From JBAVQS01 sp049694275 (GTDB lineage: Bacteria; Chloroflexota; Anaerolineae; UBA4142; SHND01), in assembly GCA_049694275.1 (NCBI GenBank), contig JBAVQS010000212.1, positions 1-7,949 on the forward strand: a stretch of DNA of 7,949 bases. The letters are read 5' to 3'. Under the pieces are notes generated by a model that worked only from the letters and a program-made list of their open reading frames with translations, was not told the DNA's origin and made no database searches. The translations under genes were made by a program, and so were the position numbers. Position 1 is the first letter of the stretch. The number at the start of each line of letters is the position of its first letter. Below, one piece after another: positions 1 to 5,413 of this stretch.

Positions 1-411
1 GGCGCTCCCGCCATCACGACCGTCACGTTCCGCCCGACCTCGCTGAACCAGGGTGAGCTGGTCTATATCAGCGTCACGGTGACGAACAACAGCGGCGCCC
101 CGCTGCCCACTCAGGGACCCAATCCCGGCTTTATCTATAACGAAGGGGATAATTACTTTACCAAACAGAACCCGCCGGTCAGCGGAGCGTATCGCATCGG
201 GCTGGATTTCGACGGGCGTACCGGCGTGGACCACCCCTATCGCTGGGGATTCGGCGCGCCGCTCGCCCCCGGCCAATCGACGACCGTCACCGGCTATATC
301 CGCCTCAATCGGCGGCAGGCCACCAACTTTTGGGTCGCACTGATCCAGGAGGCAACGGCGGTGGTTCAGGACAATCAGGGGACGACGCTGGTCACGGTAA
401 ACAAGGGATAG
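1..411 (+). CDS. C-terminal part of a secreted/surface protein with an Ig-like beta-sandwich domain (5' truncated)
   Basis: The reading frame is open from the first base to a TAG at 409-411, giving 136 residues with no N-terminus in the window. The start lies upstream, so the GTG at 79 is probably only an internal valine. The visible part has alternating hydrophobic/Thr strands (ITTVTF, VYISVTVTNN, STTVTGYIRL, TTLVTVNKG) with Pro/Gly/Asn-rich turns. This is the pattern of CARDB-like or other Ig-like extracellular domains, with 'VTVTNNSG' as the typical strand-turn. A central stretch rich in Gly and aromatic residues (FDGRTGVDHPYRWGFG) may be family-specific. There are no Cys residues and no membrane anchor or sorting signal at the C-terminus. 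The catalytic or binding module, if any, is outside the window. It is co-directional with the GH16 gene about 130 bp downstream, so an extracytoplasmic role is plausible. The specific function is unknown. Confidence 0.75.
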   Translation, partial: GAPAITTVTFRPTSLNQGELVYISVTVTNNSGAPLPTQGPNPGFIYNEGDNYFTKQNPPVSGAYRIGLDFDGRTGVDHPYRWGFGAPLAPGQSTTVTGYIRLNRRQATNFWVALIQEATAVVQDNQGTTLVTVNKG

Positions 412-424
412 AAGGATGGTTAGT

Positions 425-485
425 CGTAGGGGCAGCGCCTTGTGCCTGCCCAAGCCGAGGGCAACCACAAGGGATTGCCCCTACG
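425..485. repeat. Imperfect inverted repeat (27-bp arms, 7-nt loop), probable dispersed REP/MITE-like element
   Basis: The left arm 425-451 and right arm 459-485 are reverse complements at 22 of 27 positions, with an AAGCCGA loop at 452-458. The outermost 10 bp (CGTAGGGGCA and its complement) pair perfectly. Mismatches are confined to two internal patches. The whole element fits neatly between the stop of the upstream gene and the start of the GH16 gene. No T-run follows the right arm, so it is not a classical intrinsic terminator in the forward direction. From memory, GTAGGGGC...GCCCCTAC-ended hairpins recur between genes in Chloroflexota and some other phyla, which suggests a dispersed non-coding repeat. 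Copy number cannot be seen here. Confidence 0.7.
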
Positions 486-531
486 CCAATGCCTTAAAGC
501 CACGTGGAATTCGCTCTAGCGGCTAGCCGTC

Positions 532-537
532 AGGTGA
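532..537 (+). promoter_or_regulatory. Ribosome binding site that favours the TTG start of the GH16 gene
   Basis: AGGTGA is a six-base match to the anti-Shine-Dalgarno complement (AGGAGGTGA) and lies 5 nt before a TTG at 543. The alternative in-frame GTG codons at 504 and 534 have no comparable purine-rich motif upstream. An in-frame TAA at 495-497 limits how far upstream the start could be. Confidence 0.5.
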
Positions 538-542
538 TTCGA

Positions 543-1442
543 TTGAGACAACATCCACTTGCCCTGCTCATGCTCGGCGCAATGCTCGCGCTGAGCGTTG
601 CGTGTGCGCCGGCAAACGCGCCCGCGACGAATCCGCCGGCCACTGCGACCCAGCCGCCGCCGACGGCGACGGATCCGCCGCCAACCGACACGCCCATGCC
701 AACGCCGACAATCGAGTCTCCGGTATGGAGCGATGAATTCAATGGCCCGGCCGGCGCGGCGATCGACGAGAGCAAATGGAGCTTTGACCTGGGCGGTGGG
801 GGTTGGGGCAATAGCGAGCTGGAAAAATACACAAACAGCACCCAGAACGTGTATCAGGACGGGGCGGGCCATCTCGTCATCAAAGCAATAGAGGACCCGC
901 CCGGCTCGTACCAATACACGTCAGGACGGATTCACACGCGGGGAAAATTCCAATGGCAGTATGGTCGGCTCGAAGCGCGCGTCAAGCTGCCGGTTGGGCA
1001 AGGAGTCTGGCCCGCCGTTTGGCTGCTGGGCGCGCCGACCAGTGGCAAAGGGTGGCCCTATGACGGCGAGATCGATGTGATGGAGAACATCGGGAGCGAG
1101 CCGGGCCGGGTGCACGCCAGTGTGCACGGCCCGGGCTACTCGGGGAGCCATCCCATCACGACCGTCTATAACCTTGCCGGCGGGGCGCGCTTTACCGACG
1201 ACTATCACCTGTTTCAAATGGATTGGGCCGAGAACTCTATCCAGTTCTATGTGGACAATCAGCTCTATCAGACCGTCACGCCCAAGAATCTGCCCGAAGG
1301 CAAAGACTGGGTATTCAACCAGCCCTTTTATCTCATCATGAACGTCGCCGTCGGCGGTGGATTCCCGCAGTATCCCGATCAAACCACCCATTTTCCACAG
1401 ATGATGCTGGTGGACTATGTGCGGGTCTACAAGACTCAATAG
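543..1442 (+). CDS. GH16 family beta-glucanase (laminarinase-like), probable lipoprotein
   Basis: Secreted glycoside hydrolase predicted to cut beta-1,3- or mixed beta-1,3/1,4-glucans by a retaining mechanism. I chose the TTG at 543 (RBS 532-537). It gives a compact signal peptide of MRQHP, a hydrophobic run and then a lipobox-like SVAC with Cys21. The GTG at 504 would add 13 residues. Residues about 22-58 form a Pro/Thr/Ala-rich linker (PPPTATDPPPTDTPMPTPT), a common spacer in Chloroflexota lipoproteins. The catalytic domain spans about 61-299, from WSDEFNG to MLVDYVRVYK, which is the full GH16 length. The active site is GEIDVMENIG: E176 nucleophile, D178, E181 acid/base. The extra Met between D178 and E181 is the beta-bulge form (ExDxxE) of laminarinase-type GH16 rather than the ExDxE of lichenases. 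HASVHGPGYSG (about 191-201) is also typical of bacterial laminarinase-like members. Exact substrate is inferred. The 3' end overlaps convergent moeZ by 7 bp. Confidence 0.92.
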   Translation: MRQHPLALLMLGAMLALSVACAPANAPATNPPATATQPPPTATDPPPTDTPMPTPTIESPVWSDEFNGPAGAAIDESKWSFDLGGGGWGNSELEKYTNSTQNVYQDGAGHLVIKAIEDPPGSYQYTSGRIHTRGKFQWQYGRLEARVKLPVGQGVWPAVWLLGAPTSGKGWPYDGEIDVMENIGSEPGRVHASVHGPGYSGSHPITTVYNLAGGARFTDDYHLFQMDWAENSIQFYVDNQLYQTVTPKNLPEGKDWVFNQPFYLIMNVAVGGGFPQYPDQTTHFPQMMLVDYVRVYKTQ

Positions 1443-2623
1443 ATCGGCAGGCTGGGGTCAACCTCATTGGCCCACGCCAGAATGCCGCCTTTGAGGTTCT
1501 TGAGCTTGCGAAAGCCGGCCCCGCGCAGCAACTGGAGCGCACGCGCCGAACGCGCGCCGCTTTTGCATTGCAGCACAATCTCTTCCGCCGAGTCCAGCTC
1601 GTTCATGTGCGCGACCAGGGTGTCCAGCGGGATGAGCTGGGCCCGGTCGATATGGACAATCTCCCACTCGTGCGGCTCGCGCACGTCAATCAAGCGCAGG
1701 TGCGGGTTGGCGTCAAGCTGCTTTTTTAGCTCGACCGCTTCAATATCCCATTCTGCGCCCGCGCTCCCCTCGTCCTGGTGGTCGTTCATCGGCATGCCGC
1801 AAAACTCTTCATAATCAATCAAGCCGGTAATCGTCGGATGATCGGAACAGATGACGCAGTCCGGGTTTTTGCGCAGCCGCACCTCGTCAAAGGTCATCGC
1901 CAGCGCGTCGTATAACATTAGCCGCCCGACGAGCGAATCGCCTGCGCCAATAATCAATTTAATCGCCTCGGTCGCCTGGAGCGTGCCGACGGTGCCGGGC
2001 AGAACGCCCAGGACGCCGCCTTCGGCGCAAGAGGGCACGAGACCGGGGGGCGGCGGCTCGGGAAAGAGGCAGCGATAACACGGCCCGTGCTTGGCCCAAA
2101 AGACAGAGACCTGCCCCTCGAACCGAAAGATCGAGCCGTATACGTTGGGCTTGCCGAGCAGCACGCAGACGTCGTTCACCAGGTAACGCGTCGGAAAGTT
2201 GTCGGTGCCGTCGATGACAATGTCATAGGGCCGGGCCAGGTCGAGCGCATTCTCCGACGTGAACAACTCGTTGTGCACATCGACACGGACGTGCGGGTTG
2301 ATGTCCAGAATCCGGTCGCGCGCCGACTCGACCTTGAGCTTGCCGATGGACGCCGTGCCGTGAATGACCTGGCGCTGCAAGTTGCTGGCATCCACTACAT
2401 CATAGTCCACCAGGCCGATGCGGCCCACGCCGGCAGCCGCCAGGTACATCGCCAGCGGCGAGCCCAGCCCGCCGGTGCCGACCAACAGGACCGAGGCCGC
2501 CTTGAGCTTTTTTTGTCCCCCCAGCCCGACTTGCGGCATGATCAAATGACGCGAGTAGCGGCGAATTTCTTCGTGACTGAGCTCGACCGATTGCGGATCA
2601 AGGTATTCGAGAGCCACACTCAT
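1436..2623 (-). CDS. moeZ: MoeZ-type E1-like adenylyltransferase with C-terminal rhodanese domain
   Basis: Predicted to adenylate the C-terminal glycine of the neighbouring CysO and help convert it to a thiocarboxylate. The protein has 395 residues. The ThiF/MoeB domain covers about 15-270: RRYSRHLIMPQVG at 21-33, nucleotide loop VGTGGLGSP (48-56), DASNLQRQ at 78-85, DGTDN at 138-142, and zinc-type pairs C182/C185 and C256/C259. A conserved-looking Cys199 (VPSCAEGG) sits where E1-like proteins keep a reactive cysteine. A rhodanese domain fills about 290-395, with IDVREPHEWE (312-321) and active-site loop C353-KSGAR, so the sulfur-carrying Cys is present. The ATG at 2623 is chosen because AGGAG (2631-2635) lies 7 nt upstream. 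A longer ORF to 2671 would overlap cysO and lacks the family start. Last gene of the operon, 4 nt after cysO. MoeB fused to rhodanese is the MoeZ architecture of mycobacteria. Molybdopterin or thiamine sulfur transfer are possible additional roles. Confidence 0.93.
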   Translation of the reverse strand: MSVALEYLDPQSVELSHEEIRRYSRHLIMPQVGLGGQKKLKAASVLLVGTGGLGSPLAMYLAAAGVGRIGLVDYDVVDASNLQRQVIHGTASIGKLKVESARDRILDINPHVRVDVHNELFTSENALDLARPYDIVIDGTDNFPTRYLVNDVCVLLGKPNVYGSIFRFEGQVSVFWAKHGPCYRCLFPEPPPPGLVPSCAEGGVLGVLPGTVGTLQATEAIKLIIGAGDSLVGRLMLYDALAMTFDEVRLRKNPDCVICSDHPTITGLIDYEEFCGMPMNDHQDEGSAGAEWDIEAVELKKQLDANPHLRLIDVREPHEWEIVHIDRAQLIPLDTLVAHMNELDSAEEIVLQCKSGARSARALQLLRGAGFRKLKNLKGGILAWANEVDPSLPIY

Positions 2624-2627
2624 TGCG

Positions 2628-2918
2628 TTACTCCTGTCCCCCGCCGCAGCCGCCGGCCATGGAAGGGACAATCCGCAACTGGTCTGTCTCCTTAACCGGC
2701 GTGCTCACCCCGCGGATAAAGCGCACATTCTCCTGACCCAGGAAAACGTTGACGAAGGATCGCAGTTCGCCGTTTTCGGCGTACAGGTGTTTGGCAAGCT
2801 CCGGATACTGGCGGGTGAGGTCTTGAAGCAGAGCGCCCACTGTATCCCCTGTCGCCGTCACCTCGGCGTTGCCGCCGGTATAGGAGCGGAGGGGAGTCGG
2901 AATACGAATAACGGGCAT
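2628..2918 (-). CDS. cysO: CysO-like ubiquitin-fold sulfur carrier (MoaD/ThiS family) with residues after the Gly-Gly
   Basis: Small sulfur-carrier protein of 96 residues for thiocarboxylate-dependent cysteine synthesis. The ATG at 2918 is supported by AAGGAG (2923-2928) 4 nt upstream. Several features parallel M. tuberculosis CysO as I recall it: IPTPLRSYTGG near the N-terminus (CysO has IPTILRPHTGG), GDTVGALLQDL (CysO GDTLGAVISDL), LRSFVNVFLGQENVRF (CysO LHRFVNIYVNDEDVRF) and DQLRIVPSMAGG (CysO DSVTILPAVAGG). The beta-grasp fold and the final Gly-Gly are therefore present at residues 89-90. Unlike CysO, translation continues for CGGGQE before the TAA. As read, the functional GG is internal and would have to be exposed by proteolysis. 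It lies 11 nt after the JAMM gene and 4 nt before moeZ. A MoaD role in molybdopterin synthesis is the alternative, but the cysM and JAMM neighbours argue for CysO. Confidence 0.9.
   Translation of the reverse strand: MPVIRIPTPLRSYTGGNAEVTATGDTVGALLQDLTRQYPELAKHLYAENGELRSFVNVFLGQENVRFIRGVSTPVKETDQLRIVPSMAGGCGGGQE
2631..2635 (-). promoter_or_regulatory. moeZ ribosome binding site inside the last cysO codons
   Basis: AGGAG on the minus strand lies 7 nt before the moeZ ATG and falls within the CAG-GAG codons just before the cysO TAA (2628-2630). Translation of moeZ is therefore probably coupled to translation of cysO. Confidence 0.75.
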
Positions 2919-2929
2919 ACAACTCCTTT

Positions 2930-3370
2930 TTACTGTTGAATTCGCAAGGGTTCTTCCAGAAATCGCGACCGGTCGTCCGCCAGCACCCACACACGCGCGT
3001 CGGCGGCTTGACCTTTTTGTATCGAGACGATGAGATAGGAATACCATGGCAGCGCATACTCGCGGTCGTATTCCGAAGCCTGCGCCGGATGGTCGGGATG
3101 GGAATGGAAAACGCCGATCACGTCGAGGCCCAGCGCCTCTGCTTTTGTTTCGCCGTCGAGCATGTCCTGGGCGGTAATCAGGTAACGGTGATGCTGCTCA
3201 CCCGGCTCGAAACGATTTGCCAGGGGCAACACATCGGTCGCCGTCTTGTCTGCGCCGGACGCGCCCCCCCCGGCATGGCCCAGCAGCAGCCCCGCGCCCT
3301 CATTGGGGTACGCTGCTTGCAGGTGAGCGACAAGGCGCGCATAGATATCGGGTAAGATAATCAAAGCCAT
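2930..3370 (-). CDS. mec: JAMM/MPN+ zinc metalloprotease, Mec-like (CysO-cysteine peptidase)
   Basis: Predicted zinc isopeptidase/peptidase that releases cysteine from the CysO-cysteine adduct. The protein has 146 residues, normal for bacterial single-domain JAMM proteins. The motif is complete: E24 in NEGAGLLLG, then HSHPDHPAQASEYD with H89, H91, S99 and D102, matching HxHx7SxxD. The ATG at 3370 is chosen because the protein then begins directly with the family N-terminus (MALIILPDIYARL). It lies one base after the cysM TGA, with a modest GGAAG upstream that is part of the cysM stop region. A longer start at 3412 would run into cysM. It has no signal peptide, so it should be cytoplasmic. Its position between cysM and cysO mirrors the mec-cysO-cysM locus of mycobacteria. 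Because the CysO here has a C-terminal tail, the same enzyme may also trim that tail, as related JAMM proteins do for QbsE and HcyS. Confidence 0.92.
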   Translation of the reverse strand: MALIILPDIYARLVAHLQAAYPNEGAGLLLGHAGGGASGADKTATDVLPLANRFEPGEQHHRYLITAQDMLDGETKAEALGLDVIGVFHSHPDHPAQASEYDREYALPWYSYLIVSIQKGQAADARVWVLADDRSRFLEEPLRIQQ

Positions 3371-3371
3371 A

Positions 3372-4355
3372 TCACTTCCAAAAACTCTCCGACAGATACT
3401 TGTAACCCGCATCTGGCAGCAGGGCGACGATCAACCCCTCGGCCAGTGTCCGCGCGAGCTCCAGCGCGGCCCATACGGCCGCGCCCGCCGAGATGCCGAC
3501 GAACAGCCCCTCCTCACGCGCCAGGCGGCAGGTCATCTCATACGCATCTTCCGTCTTGACCGTCGCGTTATGATCGGCCACCGTTTCGTCATAGATGCCC
3601 GGTTTGATAGCTGTCGCCATGTGCTTGAGGCCTTCCAGCCCGTGGAATGGCATATCCGGCTGAACCGCGACCAGTTGAATGGCCGGGTTGTATTCGACAA
3701 GCCGCCGGCCGGCGCCCACAAGCGTGCCGCTCGTTCCGAGGCCCGCCACAAAATGGGTGAGCCGGCCACCGGTCTGGGCGATGAGCTCCGGGCCGGTCGT
3801 TTCATAATGCGCCTGCCAGTTAGCCGGGTTGTTATACTGGTCGGCATAGTAATAGCGGTCCGCGTTTTCCGCCGCGAGCCGCCGCACCTGTACGAGCGCG
3901 CCATCCGAGCCTTCGAGCGGATCGGTGAGTATCAGCTCTGCGCCCAGCGCGCGCAGAATGGACAGGCGTTCGGGGCTGGCGTTTCCCGGCACAGCCAGCG
4001 TGACGCTGATCCCCCGCGCCGCGGCAAACGTGGCATAGGCAATTCCCATGTTCCCCGAAGTCGAATCGAGCAGCCGCTGGCCGCGCGCCGGATCCAATGC
4101 GCCGCTCTGCAGCGCCCGGCGCAGAATATTGAGCGCCGGACGATCTTTGACCGAGCCGCTGGGGTTGAACCACTCGGCTTTGGCAAACACCTGTACGGAC
4201 GCGGGCAGGTCAGCCGTCACACGCGTGAGCGGCAAAAGCGGGGTACGGCCAACGCGCGATTCCAGGGTATCCGCCGGTTCGCCGGGCGAAAGCGGCGTGC
4301 GCGCCATACGGCCACGGACCAGGGTTGTGTCATCTTGAGCCATTCCTCTATACAT
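3372..4355 (-). CDS. cysM: PLP-dependent cysteine synthase, CysM type (CysO-dependent)
   Basis: Fold-type II PLP enzyme predicted to build cysteine from an activated serine and CysO thiocarboxylate. The protein has 327 residues. Visible motifs are RVGRTPLLPL (34-43), the PLP lysine K70 in NPSGSVKDRPA, the substrate loop STSGNMG (98-104), the phosphate-binding loop GLGTSGT (205-211), GISAG (287-291) and the C-terminal DAGYKYLS (315-322). That C-terminus resembles the DAGWKYLS of M. tuberculosis CysM and is a good sign of the CysO-dependent group. The start is the ATG at 4355, about 24 nt from the predicted transcription start, with AGAGG 3 nt upstream. ATGs at 4343 and 4307 are possible, and the first ~30 residues look non-conserved. 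First gene of the operon; its TGA is one base from the JAMM ATG. By memory-based alignment, the arginine tied to O-phosphoserine selectivity (R220 in M. tuberculosis) appears as K244 here, so the serine donor is not certain. Confidence 0.93.
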   Translation of the reverse strand: MYRGMAQDDTTLVRGRMARTPLSPGEPADTLESRVGRTPLLPLTRVTADLPASVQVFAKAEWFNPSGSVKDRPALNILRRALQSGALDPARGQRLLDSTSGNMGIAYATFAAARGISVTLAVPGNASPERLSILRALGAELILTDPLEGSDGALVQVRRLAAENADRYYYADQYNNPANWQAHYETTGPELIAQTGGRLTHFVAGLGTSGTLVGAGRRLVEYNPAIQLVAVQPDMPFHGLEGLKHMATAIKPGIYDETVADHNATVKTEDAYEMTCRLAREEGLFVGISAGAAVWAALELARTLAEGLIVALLPDAGYKYLSESFWK

Positions 4356-4385
4356 AGGCCTCTATTCGTATACGCAGGAACATGG

Positions 4386-4416
4386 ATTATACATCCGCAA
4401 ACGCGCTTGCCGTCAA
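4386..4416 (-). promoter_or_regulatory. Sigma70-type promoter of the cysM-mec-cysO-moeZ operon
   Basis: On the minus strand, TTGACG (4416-4411, 5 of 6 to consensus) and TATAAT (4391-4386, 6 of 6) are separated by 19 bp, slightly long. Transcription would begin near 4378-4379, giving a leader of about 24 nt before the cysM ATG at 4355. That leaves no room for a riboswitch or T-box. A perfect 8-bp palindrome CGTATACG (4367-4374) lies in the leader just after the predicted start and could bind a repressor, but a single short palindrome is weak evidence. No equally convincing plus-strand promoter was found in the rest of the 4356-4478 gap. Confidence 0.6.
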
Positions 4417-4478
4417 GACACATCCCCCCTACATCCATCGGGCTCGTGATGACGTATTAATCAATAGGAGTACTATCG

Positions 4479-5399
4479 ATGGATGACCCGCTTGCTCAAG
4501 CCATCCTCAAAACCTTGCATTATGCGGATATCTTTGACTTTCCGCTGACCGGCGCAGAACTTGAACGCTACCTGATTGGCGTCCGGGCAACCTCCCCTGA
4601 GATCAAGGCGACGCTACTTGAACTGACCCAGTGCCAGGGTCGCATTGCCGCGGTGGACCGTTTCTTTACGCTCCCCAGCCGCCAGCCGATCGTCGCCGAA
4701 CGGCTGCGGCTGAAACAACAGGCGCAGGGACAGGCGCCGCGCGCCCACTTTTACGGACGACTCCTCGGCTATTTTCCTTTTGTGCGGATGGTGGCGATCA
4801 CTGGCGCTTTGGCCATGGAGAACGCGCGTGACAACGATATCGATCTGCTGATCGTATGCGCGCCAGGGCGGCTCTGGATGGTGCGTGGGGCCGCAATTGC
4901 CCTCGTCCGCCTGGCGCGCCTGCGCGGCGATCACCTTTGCCCAAACTTTCTCATCACCGAAAATCGGCTGGGCGTCGCCGAGGAGAATCTTTACAACGCG
5001 CACGAAATCGTTCAAATGATTCCGCTCTATGGCTTGAACCTGTATCGCCGATTACGCCGGGCCAACACCTGGGTAGACCGATTCTTGCCGAACGTGGATC
5101 GAACCGACAAGGCATACGTCCCTGAGTCGTTTGACGCTTTCGGCCTCTGGCTCAAGCGGATGGGCGAACGCCTATTGGGGGGGCGCGCCGGAGAGGCAAT
5201 TGAGCAGTGGGAAATGTCGCGCAAGGTCCGGAAACTCTCGGCGCAGATTCCCCCGAACGCGGATGACGTCGAGTTCTCGAGTGAGGCCTGTCGCGGCTTT
5301 ATTAGCGGTCACAGCCGGCGGATACTTGCCGAATTTACCCGGCGCACCCAGGAATTGGAACCGGCGCAGAATAGAGAAGAGATGGCATTGGCCCGATGA
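4479..5399 (+). CDS. Winged-helix/nucleotidyltransferase-fold protein of unknown substrate
   Basis: The protein has 306 residues. The ATG at 4479 has AGGAG (4466-4470) 8 nt upstream. Residues about 5-65 (ILKTLHYADIFDFPLTGAELERYL and on) look like a winged-helix domain that ends in a short wing before FFTLP. Residues about 103-127 carry a nucleotidyltransferase signature, MVAITGALAMENARDNDIDLLIV, where D120 and D122 form the metal-binding DxD pair. The usual GS before it is GA (109-110). The C-terminal half (HLCPNFLITENRL, ENLYNAHEIVQM, NTWVDRFLPN) looks alpha-helical and conserved in style, but I cannot tie it to a named activity. No signal peptide or membrane span. First gene of the plus-strand operon, 14 nt before the radical SAM gene. 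It could transfer a nucleotide to a small molecule or protein, or act as a regulatory, non-catalytic member. A toxin-antitoxin MNT role seems unlikely given its size and operon partners. Confidence 0.72.
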   Translation: MDDPLAQAILKTLHYADIFDFPLTGAELERYLIGVRATSPEIKATLLELTQCQGRIAAVDRFFTLPSRQPIVAERLRLKQQAQGQAPRAHFYGRLLGYFPFVRMVAITGALAMENARDNDIDLLIVCAPGRLWMVRGAAIALVRLARLRGDHLCPNFLITENRLGVAEENLYNAHEIVQMIPLYGLNLYRRLRRANTWVDRFLPNVDRTDKAYVPESFDAFGLWLKRMGERLLGGRAGEAIEQWEMSRKVRKLSAQIPPNADDVEFSSEACRGFISGHSRRILAEFTRRTQELEPAQNREEMALAR

Positions 5400-5413
5400 A
5401 ATGGGGGGGATGA

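Noticed and set aside
425..485. Inverted repeat read as an intrinsic terminator
   Set aside because: No T-run follows the right arm and the stem has two mismatch patches. A dispersed repeat fits better.
620..720. Pro/Thr-rich coding stretch as a tandem repeat
   Set aside because: The PPPT/DPPPT units are too degenerate at DNA level to be a true tandem array. It is an ordinary flexible linker.
921..1439. Long minus-strand open frame opposite the GH16 gene
   Set aside because: It lies fully antisense to a well-supported GH16 catalytic domain and shows no domain-like sequence. High-GC genes commonly leave such shadow frames.
2624..2671. Longer moeZ start at 2671
   Set aside because: It would overlap the end of cysO and add an Ala-rich stretch. 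The ATG at 2623 has a good AGGAG at the right distance.
2087..2695. Plus-strand 202-codon open frame opposite moeZ/cysO
   Set aside because: It is antisense to the ThiF domain, has no recognisable motif, and has composition typical of a reverse-frame shadow.
3570..4460. Plus-strand 296-codon open frame opposite cysM
   Set aside because: It runs antisense to nearly all of a clear PLP synthase and is Arg-rich with no recognisable domain.
4407..4460. Plus-strand promoter for the second operon (TTGCCG with TACATC, or TATTAA at 4455)
   Set aside because: The first pair matches the -10 consensus at only about 3 of 6 bases. The second lacks a -35 and would start transcription inside the Shine-Dalgarno.
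5403..5409. Run of seven G residues as a phase-variable tract
   Set aside because: It lies in the untranslated gap just before the radical SAM ATG, where it can serve as ribosome binding site. It is short, and length changes would not shift a reading frame.
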